From positions 1 to 45,422 of the forward strand of contig JARHZW010000023.1 of the NCBI GenBank assembly GCA_029264685.1: a DNA stretch of 45,422 bases. Reading direction: 5' to 3'. Of the stretch, positions 23,244 through 31,858 are shown one piece after another. The DNA comes from Candidatus Limivicinus sp. (GTDB lineage: Bacteria > Bacillota > Clostridia > Oscillospirales > Oscillospiraceae). Each line of letters starts with the position of its first letter. Within the stretch, counting starts at the first letter, position 1. The notes beneath the pieces were generated by a model. That model worked only from the letters and a program-made list of their open reading frames with translations. It was not told where the DNA came from and searched no databases. Position numbers and translations under genes: made by a program.

Positions 23244-24842
23244 TTATATTTCCTTTTTCTTTTTTTCAAGGCTGCCAAAGAGCACAAGTGCTGCGGCGGC
23301 ACAAATAACCGTAACGGAGGAAGAAGACACAAAATCAAGCCCCGTTATGCCCACAAGCAGCGCCGCTGCGGAAAATGCAGCACACACCGCCGGCAAAACG
23401 AGCCGCTGCCTTCTGCCTCTCTCCATGCCGAAAAAGAATACGGGGCAGCAAAGTCCTGCCGCTGCGCCAAGACCCATTATAACAGCCATAAGGATCCTGT
23501 TTACGAAGCTTCCGTTTATCTCCTTTTCAAAGCTTACTATATAGTCCTGCGCCGCCGCATAAAGCTCCGTTCCGCTGCCGAAGCTCTCCCTTATCGGCTC
23601 TATTGAGCGAAGCTGCAAGCTGAGAGAGCTGCGTTTTCCCTCAAGGCTTTTCCGCTGCTCCGTATCCTCTGTCAGCCGTTCAATATCCCGCTGCTCTTCC
23701 TCCAGCTTTTCCTTCTGCTCTTGCAGCTCAGGCAGCTTTTCATTGAGCTTTCCCTGCTCCTCATTGAGCTTCTTTTCCCCGGAAATAAGAGCGTCCTCGC
23801 CCTGCTTCAAGGCGCTTTCTGCCTGTGCAAGTCCTTTTCTGCCCTCTTCCAGAGCGGCTTTCCCCTGCTCTATAAGAGGCTTCATTCCGTCCACTTGGGC
23901 CTGAGCCTGCCGCAGCTCCTCCCCCATGGCTTTAAGCTTCTCCTCCGCAGGCGGCAGATATTTCTTTATAACCGCTGCCACGGCGGCAAGAGCGGCTCTG
24001 TTTTCGTCGTACACCGCTTTTAGCTCATCGAACTGCTCCTGAGTAAGCCCGCCGCTGTTTAGCAGGTACTCGTAATCGGTCTGTAGCTTTGCCTTTATTT
24101 CTCCGCTGCTCATGCCTGTTGCGGCGATTATCTCGTTTTCTATGGCTTCAAGCTGTTCAGAGCTAATCAGCCCCTGCTCCAGCATGGAATTTAAAATATT
24201 TTCTGCCTGCTGAATTGCGTATAGTCCTCTCTCGCAGGCAGTGAGAATTCTGTCGTAAGCCTCTTCAAGGTCTCCGTTTTCAAACACCTGATCCAGTGTT
24301 TCAAGCTCGTTTACAATGCCTTTCGCCCCTTCAAGTGCCTGCACTGCTCCGTCATAAAGCTTTTTTGAAGCCTCAAGGGCTGTCATCCCTGCCTGAAAAC
24401 GGGCATAACCCTCGTTAAACTCCTGTTCCTTCTCTTTCAGTATGTCCGCAGCCTTGTAATACTGCTCCCAGCCCTGAAACAGCTTATCGTCTCCCTGAAT
24501 CAAAGCCTGAGAGCCTATCTGAACGCCGCTCTTTCCTGCGCTGTACTCTGCCAGCTCACGCCTGTGCTCGGAGGACGACTGAGCGTGCTTTTCATTGTCT
24601 GATTTTAAGCTTCGGTCCATCTCCTCGGCTTTGCTCTCGCCGTTGAGCTGAAGATCAAGGCTTCGGTACTCCTCTGCCCAACTTTTAATCTCACACAATT
24701 CCTTGAGCTGAGCCCTCTTTTCCCTGCTGCCGGTGTAAAGTCCAAATCCGGCGGCACCTACGAGCCCAAGGGAGCAGAGAGCCAGAAAAATCGCCAATAT
24801 TCTTGTAACGGTAGGATACCTCACGGCAGCGTCCCCTTTCAT
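23244..24842 (-). CDS. Large coiled-coil membrane protein of unknown function
   Basis: The 532-residue protein starts at an ATG behind AGAGG. One hydrophobic segment lies at about residues 15-36. A long, highly charged central region follows (about 37-430), with Ala/Leu heptads and repeated G-x-x-x-L steps such as EEGRKGLAQAESALKQGEDAL. Three hydrophobic segments lie near the C-terminus, then a Lys-rich tail (EKKKKEI). The pattern of an N-terminal membrane helix, extracytoplasmic coiled coil and C-terminal helices recalls YhgE/Pip-type proteins, but there are fewer C-terminal helices and I claim no homology. It is a single gene with its own promoter and terminator. Confidence 0.8.
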   Translation of the reverse strand: MKGDAAVRYPTVTRILAIFLALCSLGLVGAAGFGLYTGSREKRAQLKELCEIKSWAEEYRSLDLQLNGESKAEEMDRSLKSDNEKHAQSSSEHRRELAEYSAGKSGVQIGSQALIQGDDKLFQGWEQYYKAADILKEKEQEFNEGYARFQAGMTALEASKKLYDGAVQALEGAKGIVNELETLDQVFENGDLEEAYDRILTACERGLYAIQQAENILNSMLEQGLISSEQLEAIENEIIAATGMSSGEIKAKLQTDYEYLLNSGGLTQEQFDELKAVYDENRAALAAVAAVIKKYLPPAEEKLKAMGEELRQAQAQVDGMKPLIEQGKAALEEGRKGLAQAESALKQGEDALISGEKKLNEEQGKLNEKLPELQEQKEKLEEEQRDIERLTEDTEQRKSLEGKRSSLSLQLRSIEPIRESFGSGTELYAAAQDYIVSFEKEINGSFVNRILMAVIMGLGAAAGLCCPVFFFGMERGRRQRLVLPAVCAAFSAAALLVGITGLDFVSSSSVTVICAAAALVLFGSLEKKKKEI

Positions 24843-24858
24843 TTCTTTTAACCTCTCG

Positions 24859-24887
24859 ATTATATATTTAATTTATGAATATTTCAA
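24859..24887 (-). promoter_or_regulatory. Promoter of the coiled-coil membrane protein gene
   Basis: On the minus strand TTGAAA (24882-24887), 17 bases and TATAAT (24859-24864). It lies back to back with the dus promoter, with 18 bases between the -35 elements. Confidence 0.7.
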
Positions 24888-24905
24888 TTACAGGAAAAAA
24901 ATTTC

Positions 24906-24934
24906 TTGCTCCCTGAGCTTCTTTCCTGTATCAT
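24906..24934 (+). promoter_or_regulatory. Promoter of the dihydrouridine synthase gene
   Basis: TTGCTC (24906-24911), 17 bases and TATCAT (24929-24934). Confidence 0.5.
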
Positions 24935-24965
24935 AGTGGCAGTTTGAATTTTTGGAAGTGAGCTT

Positions 24966-25919
24966 ATGATTTATTACCTTGCCCCAATGGAAGGGCTGAC
25001 AGGATATGCCTTCAGAAACACCTTAAACCGCCGCTTTTCGGGTATTACAAAATACTATTCCCCTTTTATCTCTCCCGACGGTTCGGGAAAATTCAAGTCC
25101 GGCTCAATGCGGGACATTCTGCCTGAGAATAACTCCGGCATAAATCTTGTGCCGCAGGTTCTGTGCAACGCTTCGGAGCAATTTATCGGCGCTGCAAAGC
25201 TTTTCGGAGAAATGGGCTATAAAGAGGTAAACCTGAACGCAGGCTGTCCCTCAGGAACCGTGGTTCCAAAGCACAAGGGCGCAGGTATGCTGGCAGATAT
25301 TCAGGGGCTTGACCGTTTTCTGGAAGAGATTTTCTCTCACACAGACATTAAAATTTCCGTAAAAACCAGACTGGGCGTGGAGGACTCCCTGCATTTTCCG
25401 GAAATTCTGGAGGTTTATAACAAATATCCTATCCATGAGCTGACCGTTCACGCCAGAAACAGGGCAGGTCAGTACAAAAGCCCCGTGGAGCTATCGGCGT
25501 TTAAATATGCGGTGGAAAACAGCAAAAATCCACTGTGCTATAACGGAAATATTTTTTCATCCGAAGAGTTGGGGAATTTACTGAAAGTTACCCCCTGCGA
25601 AAAAGTTATGGTTGGCCGTGGTATGTGTGCAAATCCTGCACTTGTGCGGCAGCTTAACGGTGGAAGTGCTCTGGAAAAAGGGGAACTCAGGGACTTTCTG
25701 GATGAGCTTTCCGCTGCTTTGGTCTCCTCCGGACTCAGCGAGCATTTCACTCTGGCAAGGCTTAAAGAGCTGTGGTATTATATGCAGGATATGTTTCCAG
25801 GCGGTGAGAAGAATATCAAGCAGCTCAAGCGTGCAAAATACCTCTCTGACTATAACAGCGCTCTTGATGCTCTGTTTTCTGAAAACTGTTTCAACCCCCA
25901 TTGTAAATTCAGAGGATAA
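24966..25919 (+). CDS. tRNA-dihydrouridine synthase family protein
   Basis: This 317-residue FMN enzyme reduces uridine to dihydrouridine in tRNA. APMEGLTG (residues 6-13) starts the TIM barrel, and NAGCPSG at about 88-94 carries the catalytic Cys. KTRLG (about 138), VHAR (about 160), NGNIFS (about 190) and VMVGRG (about 214) bind FMN and phosphate. The family's helical tRNA-binding region follows. The usual catalytic-loop form is NMGCP, so the alanine before GC is a small variant. The Dus subgroup, and hence the target position in tRNA, cannot be set here. Confidence 0.94.
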   Translation: MIYYLAPMEGLTGYAFRNTLNRRFSGITKYYSPFISPDGSGKFKSGSMRDILPENNSGINLVPQVLCNASEQFIGAAKLFGEMGYKEVNLNAGCPSGTVVPKHKGAGMLADIQGLDRFLEEIFSHTDIKISVKTRLGVEDSLHFPEILEVYNKYPIHELTVHARNRAGQYKSPVELSAFKYAVENSKNPLCYNGNIFSSEELGNLLKVTPCEKVMVGRGMCANPALVRQLNGGSALEKGELRDFLDELSAALVSSGLSEHFTLARLKELWYYMQDMFPGGEKNIKQLKRAKYLSDYNSALDALFSENCFNPHCKFRG

Positions 25920-25920
25920 A

Positions 25921-25943
25921 AAAGACGGTCAAAGACCGTCTTT
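25921..25943. terminator. Bidirectional terminator between dus and the Na/Pi cotransporter gene
   Basis: AAAGACGGTC (25921-25930) and GACCGTCTTT (25934-25943) form a perfect 10-bp stem, with T-rich sequence on either side. It serves both convergent genes. Confidence 0.85.
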
Positions 25944-25948
25944 CTTCT

Positions 25949-27703
25949 TTATATCTGGTACTTTTTGGCGTACTCTTCGTAGTTCTTTTCAAAATCTGCC
26001 GAGTGCAGCTCCTTTAGATTTATTATATATCCGTGGGTATCGAAGCAGTCGGCCTGAAGCTCAATCAGCGCAATGGCAATATTTGAGCAGTGGTCGGCAA
26101 CTCGCTCGTAGTCCGTAAGCAGGTCGTTAAAAATAAAGCCCTGAGACAGGGAGCATACCCCCTGCTGCAATCTCTCCACATGGCGTATTTTCATCTCGTC
26201 GCAGAGAATGTCTATCCGCTCCTCCAGCGGCTCAACCAGTCTGGCCTTTTCCACATCCTCATCCAGAAAGGCGTCAATGGCAAGGTTTAAAATATCGCCT
26301 ATAGCCCCTGTCAGCACCCCAAGCTCATGCTTTGCCGAGGGCGAAAACTCCAGCTTTTTACTGTGAAGCTCATTTGCCACCTGTGCCACATTTGAGGCAT
26401 GGTCGCTTATACGCTCAAAGTCGCTGAGTGTATGCAGGTATTTGGAAACGCTTTCGTTCTGCCTGCGGTTCAGCTCCTGAGTGTTAAGCTTCACAAGGTA
26501 TGTACCCAGCTTATCCTCGTACATATCCACCAGTTCTTCGATTTTCTCTACCTTCTGCCTGCCCTCTTCGCTGTATTCACTCAGCAGGCCTATGGCAGAA
26601 AACATATTTGCTCTTGCGGTTTTTGCCATGGAGTTCACCGTCAGGCGGCTCTGCTCAACTGCAAGGGCAGGATGCTGCAAAAAGCGCTCGTCCAGTCTGT
26701 CAAACTCCCTGCTGATGGTCTGCTCGCCGCTGCTCTCCCTGACGACAAGCTTTGTAAGAGAGATGATCTGCTTATCAAAGGGAAAGAGAATAACTGCCGT
26801 TGCCAGACGGAAAAGGGTGTTTACTGCGGCAATGCTGAAGGTGTTCATGACCCACCCGTTAAGGTTCAGCCCCACCAGTGCGTCCAGTCCGTAGTACAGC
26901 ACGGCGCAAATCAGGGCGCCCAGAGACTCGATCATAAGATAGGACAAAGCGGCACGCCTTCCGTCTGCCTTGGCGCCGATGGCAGAAAGCAGCACGGGCA
27001 CGGCAGCGCCCACCGCAATACCCAGAATTACGGGAAAAGCAGTGGCAAAGCTTATGGCCCCCGTCATACTCAGCGCCTGCAAAATACCCACCGCTGCGGA
27101 AGCGCTCTGCAAAACGGCGGTAAACAAAGCACCCGCCAGAATTCCCAAAACGGGGTTTGAGAAAGTGGTCATCATGCTTATAAACTTTTCGCTTTCCTTT
27201 AACGGTGCCACGGCACCGCTCATGGTCTGCATACCGAACATCAAAATGGCAAAGCCCATAAGGATGTCTCCCACCTGATGGTGGCTCTGCTTTTTGGAAA
27301 ACATTCTCAGGATTATTCCCACAACCGCCACAACCGCCGTAATGGTGGAGGTGGACAGCAGGGCAACCCAGCCCGAACCGTTAACGCTTGAAAGACAGAT
27401 GATCCAGCCTGTAATACTGGTGCCTATAAGAGCGCCCTGAATAACATTTACCGCCTGCCGCAGCTTCATCATGCCGGAGTTTACGAAGCCCACCACCATT
27501 ACGGAGGTAGCCGAGGAGGACTGAATCACCGAGGTAACTCCTGCTCCGAGCAAAAGCGCCCGCAGGTGGGTGCCGCTGAGTTTATAAAGCACCATTTCAA
27601 GGGAGTTTCCCGCAACTCTTTTGAGGCCCTCGCCCATAAGTGTAATGCCGAAAAGGAACAGGGCAACTCCGCCCAGAAGAGAAAGCACATTTGCAATGCT
27701 CAT
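25949..27703 (-). CDS. Na/Pi cotransporter family protein with PhoU-like C-terminal domain
   Basis: This 584-residue membrane protein probably moves phosphate with sodium. A TTG at 27718 opens the frame, but the ATG at 27703 behind GGAG is preferred. Two inverted-repeat transport units carry the glutamine-serine motifs, VIQSSSATSVM at about residues 59-69 and VLQSASAAVG at about 196-205. Around eight membrane segments reach about residue 330. The C-terminal 230 residues are soluble and helical with PhoU-like features (ERISDHASNVA, then ERVADHCSNIA). This is the NptA/YjbB-type architecture found across Firmicutes. The PhoU part may gate the transporter. Confidence 0.92.
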   Translation of the reverse strand: MSIANVLSLLGGVALFLFGITLMGEGLKRVAGNSLEMVLYKLSGTHLRALLLGAGVTSVIQSSSATSVMVVGFVNSGMMKLRQAVNVIQGALIGTSITGWIICLSSVNGSGWVALLSTSTITAVVAVVGIILRMFSKKQSHHQVGDILMGFAILMFGMQTMSGAVAPLKESEKFISMMTTFSNPVLGILAGALFTAVLQSASAAVGILQALSMTGAISFATAFPVILGIAVGAAVPVLLSAIGAKADGRRAALSYLMIESLGALICAVLYYGLDALVGLNLNGWVMNTFSIAAVNTLFRLATAVILFPFDKQIISLTKLVVRESSGEQTISREFDRLDERFLQHPALAVEQSRLTVNSMAKTARANMFSAIGLLSEYSEEGRQKVEKIEELVDMYEDKLGTYLVKLNTQELNRRQNESVSKYLHTLSDFERISDHASNVAQVANELHSKKLEFSPSAKHELGVLTGAIGDILNLAIDAFLDEDVEKARLVEPLEERIDILCDEMKIRHVERLQQGVCSLSQGFIFNDLLTDYERVADHCSNIAIALIELQADCFDTHGYIINLKELHSADFEKNYEEYAKKYQI

Positions 27704-27834
27704 TAAAATTATCTCCAATCAAAGCATATCTGCAAAGGATAAAACGCAGAATCTGACAGTCGTAAGGATTTATCCGCTTTTTCCGCATGGAAAAGCGCTT
27801 TTTTCTCTTAAATGCCACTCATCCGCTATTTTAT

Positions 27835-27864
27835 ACTATAGCATTGTTGCAGGCAAAATTGCAA
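27835..27864 (-). promoter_or_regulatory. Candidate promoter of the Na/Pi cotransporter gene
   Basis: On the minus strand TTGCAA (27859-27864), 18 bases and TATAGT (27835-27840), leaving a leader of about 125 nt. I see no recognisable Pho box or riboswitch in that leader. Confidence 0.4.
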
Positions 27865-27944
27865 TAGACGAAAGGAATAATCTGCAAAAAATTGCAAGTT
27901 TTATATGGTTTTTCCGCTTTCCCGCTGTACCGATATCAGAAGTG

Positions 27945-27973
27945 TTGCTAAAAACGGAAAGCTGAGTTAAAAT
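27945..27973 (+). promoter_or_regulatory. Promoter of the pseudouridine synthase-cysK operon
   Basis: TTGCTA (27945-27950), 17 bases and TAAAAT (27968-27973), 17 bases before the start codon, so the leader is very short. Confidence 0.5.
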
Positions 27974-27989
27974 ATAAAGCGGTGATTAA

Positions 27990-28631
27990 ATGGAAATAAA
28001 TATTTTATATAAGGATAAGGCGCTGGTTTTGTGCGTGAAACCGGCAGGAGTTCTCTCCGAAAGCCCGGGTATGCCTGAGCTTTTGAAGCAGCAGCTGGGT
28101 GGAGAGATTTTCCCCGTACACAGGCTTGACCGTGCCGTGGGCGGCGTTATGCTGTACGCACGGACAAAGGAAGCCGCCGGAAAGCTGTCAGGGCTTGTTA
28201 AAGACCGTGGTCTAAAGAAAAAATATCTGGCTGTTGTTCAGGGCTGTCCCGATGACAGTGAGGGAGTTTTTAAGGATCTGCTGTTTAAGGACAGCGCCAA
28301 AAACAAAAGCTATGTGGTAAAAAGACCCCGAAAGGGCGTTAAAGAGGCGGAGCTTAGTTACCGTGTCCTGAAAAGCGACGGAGACAAAAGCCTTGTGGAA
28401 ATCATGCTTCACACCGGCCGTTCCCATCAGATACGGGTGCAGTTTGCGTCAAGAAAAATGCCGCTTCTGGGGGATGTGAAGTACGGCAGCACATATAAGG
28501 ACTGCCCCCTCGCCCTCTGGTCGGAAGCCCTCGGCTTCTCTCATCCTTTTTCAAAAAAGCCCATGGACTTTGAAGCTTTGCCCCCGAAAGCCTATCCGTG
28601 GACAGAATTTTTAGACTATAAGGAGAATTAA
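27990..28631 (+). CDS. RluA-family RNA pseudouridine synthase
   Basis: This 213-residue enzyme isomerises uridine to pseudouridine in rRNA or tRNA. VHRLDRAVGGVML at about residues 43-55 holds the catalytic Asp (about 47). KKYLAVV (about 77), LHTGRSHQIRVQFA (about 141) and LLGDVKYG (about 159) are the other RluA motifs. It has no N-terminal S4 domain. The Shine-Dalgarno is weak (GGTG). Its 3' end carries the AAGGAG for cysK. The RNA target cannot be told from sequence. Confidence 0.93.
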   Translation: MEINILYKDKALVLCVKPAGVLSESPGMPELLKQQLGGEIFPVHRLDRAVGGVMLYARTKEAAGKLSGLVKDRGLKKKYLAVVQGCPDDSEGVFKDLLFKDSAKNKSYVVKRPRKGVKEAELSYRVLKSDGDKSLVEIMLHTGRSHQIRVQFASRKMPLLGDVKYGSTYKDCPLALWSEALGFSHPFSKKPMDFEALPPKAYPWTEFLDYKEN

Positions 28632-28632
28632 A

Positions 28633-29559
28633 ATGGCAAATATATACACTTCCGCCGCCCGGCTCATAGGCGGCACTCCCCTGCTGGAGCTTGGAAATAT
28701 TGAAAAGGAGCTGGGCTTAAAGGCAAAGCTTCTTGCAAAGCTTGAGTATTTAAACCCCGCCGGCTCCGTCAAGGACAGAGTGGCAAAGAATATGCTTGAT
28801 GAGGCGGAGAAAGCAGGTCTTTTAAAAAAGGACAGCGTTATTATAGAGCCAACCTCCGGAAACACCGGCATAGGCCTTGCCTCTGTCTGCGCCGCCCGTG
28901 GCTACAGGCTGATTATCGTAATGCCGGACAGTATGTCCGTGGAGCGGCAGAAAATCATGAAGGCCTACGGCGCAGAGCTGGTTTTGACCCCCGGTGCTCA
29001 GGGTATGAGCGGAGCCATAGAAAAGGCGGAGGAGCTGAAAGCTTCCATCCCTAATTCCATTATTGCAGGCCAGTTCACAAATCCTGCAAACCCCATGGCC
29101 CACTATATGACCACAGGCCCTGAAATCTGGCGTGACACTGACGGTGAGCTGGCGGCTTTCGTTGCTGGAGTGGGCACCGGCGGCACCATAACGGGCACGG
29201 GCAGATATTTAAAGGAGCAGAACAAGAGCATACGCATCGTTGCGGTGGAGCCTGAGAAATCCGCTCTTTTATCGGGAAAAAGTGCAGGAAAGCACGGAAT
29301 TCAGGGCATAGGCGCAAATTTTGTCCCCGAAATTCTGGATAGGGACATTTATGACGAGATAATCCCCGTATCCGACGAGGACGCCTTTGAAGCCGCCAGA
29401 CTTATGGGCAAAAAGGAAGGCGTTCTGGTGGGAATAAGCTCCGGCGCCGCTTTGACCGCCGCCATTGCCCTTGCAAAGCGCCCCGAATTTGAGGGTAAAA
29501 ACATAGTTGTTTTACTGCCCGATACGGGAGACCGCTATCTTTCCACGGAGCTGTTTTGA
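28633..29559 (+). CDS. cysK: Cysteine synthase (O-acetylserine sulfhydrylase)
   Basis: This 308-residue PLP enzyme makes cysteine from O-acetylserine and sulfide. The PLP lysine is in PAGSVKDR at about residues 42-49. The substrate loop TSGNTG is at about 74-79, and the phosphate-binding GTGGTITGTG is at about 180-189. SSGAA lies near 274. It starts one base after the pseudouridine synthase stop and is probably translationally coupled to it. No serine acetyltransferase (cysE) is next to it. I see no T-box or S-box leader upstream of the operon. Confidence 0.96.
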   Translation: MANIYTSAARLIGGTPLLELGNIEKELGLKAKLLAKLEYLNPAGSVKDRVAKNMLDEAEKAGLLKKDSVIIEPTSGNTGIGLASVCAARGYRLIIVMPDSMSVERQKIMKAYGAELVLTPGAQGMSGAIEKAEELKASIPNSIIAGQFTNPANPMAHYMTTGPEIWRDTDGELAAFVAGVGTGGTITGTGRYLKEQNKSIRIVAVEPEKSALLSGKSAGKHGIQGIGANFVPEILDRDIYDEIIPVSDEDAFEAARLMGKKEGVLVGISSGAALTAAIALAKRPEFEGKNIVVLLPDTGDRYLSTELF

Positions 29560-29566
29560 TATGATT

Positions 29567-29596
29567 AAAAAGGCCGAAAATTTTTCGGCCTTTTTT
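29567..29596 (+). terminator. Terminator of cysK
   Basis: AAGGCCGAAAA (29570-29580) pairs with TTTTCGGCCTT (29582-29592), followed by T. Confidence 0.85.
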
Positions 29597-29598
29597 GT

Positions 29599-29623
29599 CA
29601 CAATTTTTCTTTTCCTGCGTTTA
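29599..29623 (+). promoter_or_regulatory. Possible ECF-type promoter of the first sigma gene
   Basis: CACAATTTTTC (from about 29599) and CG at 29618-29619 resemble the sequence upstream of the second ECF gene, which has CAACTTTTTCC then CGGTA. ECF promoters typically have an AAC-type -35 and CGT-type -10. Here the -35 is imperfect, and the predicted leader would be only about ten bases. Confidence 0.25.
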
Positions 29624-29636
29624 TAAGGTGAAAGGG

Positions 29637-30140
29637 GTGAGCACTTCGGATAAAGACATACTGGAAAGCCTGTACAGGCGCTATTACGCCGGAGCGCTTA
29701 TCTACATGAGCGGTCTGTGCGGAGATTTAAGTCTGGCGGAGGACATAGTTTCGGAGGCCTTTGTAAAAGCCTTTGTGAGCCTGCCGAAAGACAGCCCCTC
29801 TTTTAAATTCTGGCTTTATCGGGTCTGCCGCAATCTGTGGCTTGACCATTTGCGGCGGCAGAAGCGGCACTGCTCCGATGAAGCATTGGAATTTATTCCT
29901 GCGGAGGAATTGCCCGAAAGCCTGCTTTTAAAGGACGAGAGGCGGAAAGCCCTGTGGTCGGCAATCGGGAAATTAAAGCCGCAGGACAGAGAGCTTATAA
30001 TTCTCCATTATTTTTCATCCCTGAGCATTATGGAAGCCGCCAAATGCCTGCACATAAGCTACAGCGCCGCAAGGAAAAGAATTTGCAGGATCAGGGAAAT
30101 ATTACGAACTGAACCGGAGGAACAGGGATATGGACTTTAA
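29637..30140 (+). CDS. ECF-type RNA polymerase sigma factor (module 1)
   Basis: The 167-residue sigma-70-like protein has region 2 at about residues 8-75 (LYRRYYAGALIYMSGL, EDIVSEAFVKAF, WLYRVCRNLWLDHLRRQ) and region 4 at about 115-160 (LKPQDRELIILHYFSSLSI, SYSAARKRICRIREIL). The frame extends upstream to 29595, but the GTG at 29637 follows AAGGTG and is preferred. The stop overlaps the next gene by 11 bases. The next gene encodes a membrane protein of anti-sigma shape, so the two form a typical envelope-sensing pair. The stimulus is unknown. Confidence 0.9.
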   Translation: MSTSDKDILESLYRRYYAGALIYMSGLCGDLSLAEDIVSEAFVKAFVSLPKDSPSFKFWLYRVCRNLWLDHLRRQKRHCSDEALEFIPAEELPESLLLKDERRKALWSAIGKLKPQDRELIILHYFSSLSIMEAAKCLHISYSAARKRICRIREILRTEPEEQGYGL

Positions 30141-31242
30141 TTCAGCCTTTAACAATTACAAATCCGGCACAGCCACTGAGGAAGAACGGCAGCTTGTGGA
30201 GGGTGAAATTCAAAAAAGCCGTCTTATCATCGAATATCTGGACAATGACATTATGCCCTCGCCTGATTTTAATGAGTTGGGGGATATGAAGAAAATCAGG
30301 CACAGACTGCGCCGCCGCAGCGCGGCAATAGTTTCAGTCTCAATTCTTCTGTGCGTGGCAATCTTTTTAGGGATATTTTACGGAATAGTTCCCGCCCTTG
30401 AGAAAGTCTACTGGGACCCTGCGGAAACAGAGCTGGAAATTCCATATACAAGCGATTTGGACATGACCCTTTCAGCCTATGCGGAGCTTTTCTGTCCATA
30501 CATCACCATAAATCACGCCGCAGTATCACGCCGTGGCTTTGCAAGCTATGACATTTCCGTTTCCTACTGGAACTCAGTCCGTGGCGGATCTCTCAGCTAT
30601 GCAAACCTGACTATGGATAAGGGTCAGCTCAGTCTCCCCAGAGGATTTATGAATTTCGTCCCCGCAAATATTTTTGAAAATGCCTGTTTTCCGAAATATC
30701 CCATGGATACAGAGTCAAAAGAGTATTACTATAATTCCCTCAGCACTCTCCCCGACTATCTCACCATAGATGCGGCCGTCAGCTTTACTGAGGATTTAAG
30801 CATAGATGAGCTTATAGAGCTTAACGAAAAGCTTCAGGAAAAGAACGCATATCTGGTCTGGGTGGGGGTCAGAGCTTGTGACGAAAGCCTGCAAATGTCC
30901 CCTCTGGCAGGAATGAGCCCTTTTAGCGGCGGAACTGTTCGTGAAATTGAAAATGAAGAATATCCCTGCCTTGAAATCAAAGGCAAGGACAGAAACGCAG
31001 AAAATATAGAAGAGCATTTTAAATCTCTGCTTAAATTTTCAAAGGACAGACAGCTTATGAACCGCAGTCTGCCTTACAGCCCCTTCCCCGAATATTACGA
31101 CAATGTTTTAAGCTATGTAGAGGAAAACGGAATCAAAAGCTACGGCGCCTACATTTCCGCTCCCCCCTCTGTTATGAAAGAGCTTCTGGACAGCGGCCTT
31201 GCCAGTCAGATATGGCCTCAGGATGTATGGATACACATATAA
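30130..31242 (+). CDS. Putative membrane anti-sigma factor partnered with ECF module 1
   Basis: The 370-residue protein starts at an ATG behind GGAGG, inside the end of the sigma gene. A cytoplasmic N-terminus (about residues 1-57, including an EEERQ-type helix) is followed by one membrane helix at about 58-80 (SAAIVSVSILLCVAIFLGIFY). A large extracytoplasmic part with few cysteines comes next. Its last third (LNEKLQEKNAYLVWVGVRAC; later YGAYISAPPSVMKELLDSG) resembles the sigma-regulator C-terminal domain of clostridial and bacillary anti-sigma proteins. Assignment rests on topology and gene order. I do not see a ZAS zinc motif. Confidence 0.75.
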   Translation: MDFNSAFNNYKSGTATEEERQLVEGEIQKSRLIIEYLDNDIMPSPDFNELGDMKKIRHRLRRRSAAIVSVSILLCVAIFLGIFYGIVPALEKVYWDPAETELEIPYTSDLDMTLSAYAELFCPYITINHAAVSRRGFASYDISVSYWNSVRGGSLSYANLTMDKGQLSLPRGFMNFVPANIFENACFPKYPMDTESKEYYYNSLSTLPDYLTIDAAVSFTEDLSIDELIELNEKLQEKNAYLVWVGVRACDESLQMSPLAGMSPFSGGTVREIENEEYPCLEIKGKDRNAENIEEHFKSLLKFSKDRQLMNRSLPYSPFPEYYDNVLSYVEENGIKSYGAYISAPPSVMKELLDSGLASQIWPQDVWIHI

Positions 31243-31244
31243 TA

Positions 31245-31273
31245 AAAATCCTCCGATTTTTTCGGAGGATTTT
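31245..31273. terminator. Bidirectional terminator between the sigma operon and the zinc-ribbon gene
   Basis: AAAATCCTCCGA (31245-31256) pairs perfectly with TCGGAGGATTTT (31262-31273). AT-rich sequence on both sides allows both directions. Confidence 0.8.
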
Positions 31274-31312
31274 CATTTAATATTTATCTGCATATACTTT
31301 ATCTTATGTATT

Positions 31313-31555
31313 TCAGGCAAAAGCACTGTCAAGCCACTTTGAAACCGTCTTTTCCGCAATCCCAAGCCCTCTTGAAATAAAGGCCACAGCTTCGTTCAGA
31401 TTCATTGAGCTGAGCCTTTCAAAATTGGTAGCGCCGGTCTCAAGCTCAACATCTATTCGGCGGTTCTCAATATATCCACATTCATAGCACATGAACATAT
31501 CCATTTTTCTGTGTCCGTCCATGTTCATTTCGTGTCCGCAGCGAGGGCATTTCAT
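31313..31555 (-). CDS. Small zinc-ribbon protein of unknown function
   Basis: This 80-residue protein starts at an ATG behind GGAGGT (eight-base spacing). Two CxxC knuckles, CPRC (Cys3, Cys6) and CYEC (Cys23, Cys26), form a zinc ribbon. The rest has a short helix-rich region (NLNEAVAFISRGLGIAEKTVSKWL) with a helix-turn-helix look. A strong promoter lies upstream, so it is a real gene. The role is unknown, and DNA, RNA or protein binding are all possible. Confidence 0.8.
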   Translation of the reverse strand: MKCPRCGHEMNMDGHRKMDMFMCYECGYIENRRIDVELETGATNFERLSSMNLNEAVAFISRGLGIAEKTVSKWLDSAFA

Positions 31556-31653
31556 AACATTCTACCTCCAATAATCATTGCTGAATTTCTGTCTCTCAAA
31601 TTTAAAACAACATTTCACCGAGCTGATTTGTTATTAAATTAACTTATGACTGT

Positions 31654-31682
31654 AGTATAGCAGTATGTTAATGCTTTGTCAA
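31654..31682 (-). promoter_or_regulatory. Strong sigma-A promoter of the zinc-ribbon gene
   Basis: On the minus strand TTGACA (31677-31682), 17 bases and TATACT (31654-31659), leaving a leader of about 95 nt. Confidence 0.78.
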
Positions 31683-31806
31683 TCCGTCGAATGTACATTA
31701 TTTAACATTTTACTAACAATTTCCCCTTTTTCTCGGACAATTTCTTTTTATTCTCCTTTAATCCCCTTGTATCAGCCCCTTTCCATGAGCCATGAAACAA
31801 AAGCTC

Positions 31807-31835
31807 TGGACTTTCCGCCCCTGTCGGTTTATACT
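31807..31835 (+). promoter_or_regulatory. Promoter of prmA
   Basis: TGGACT (31807-31812), 17 bases and TATACT (31830-31835). Confidence 0.5.
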
Positions 31836-31858
31836 AAAAAGAAAAAAGGAGTGCAGAT

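Larger units (their letters stand above)
31556..31858. other. Divergent intergenic stretch between zinc-ribbon gene and prmA
   Basis: About 300 bases with no coding frame that looks real. It holds the promoter of the zinc-ribbon gene (31654-31682, minus) and that of prmA (31807-31835, plus). The rest is AT-rich and pyrimidine-rich, and I see no stable RNA structure. Confidence 0.5.

Noticed and set aside
26399-27160. A 253-codon plus-strand frame opposite the Na/Pi cotransporter
   Set aside because: It shows no domain features or start signal, while the minus-strand protein has clear motifs.
27719-27989. Riboswitch or T-box leader before the pseudouridine synthase-cysK operon
   Set aside because: The promoter lies only 17 bases from the start codon, and no specifier or anti-terminator pair is visible.
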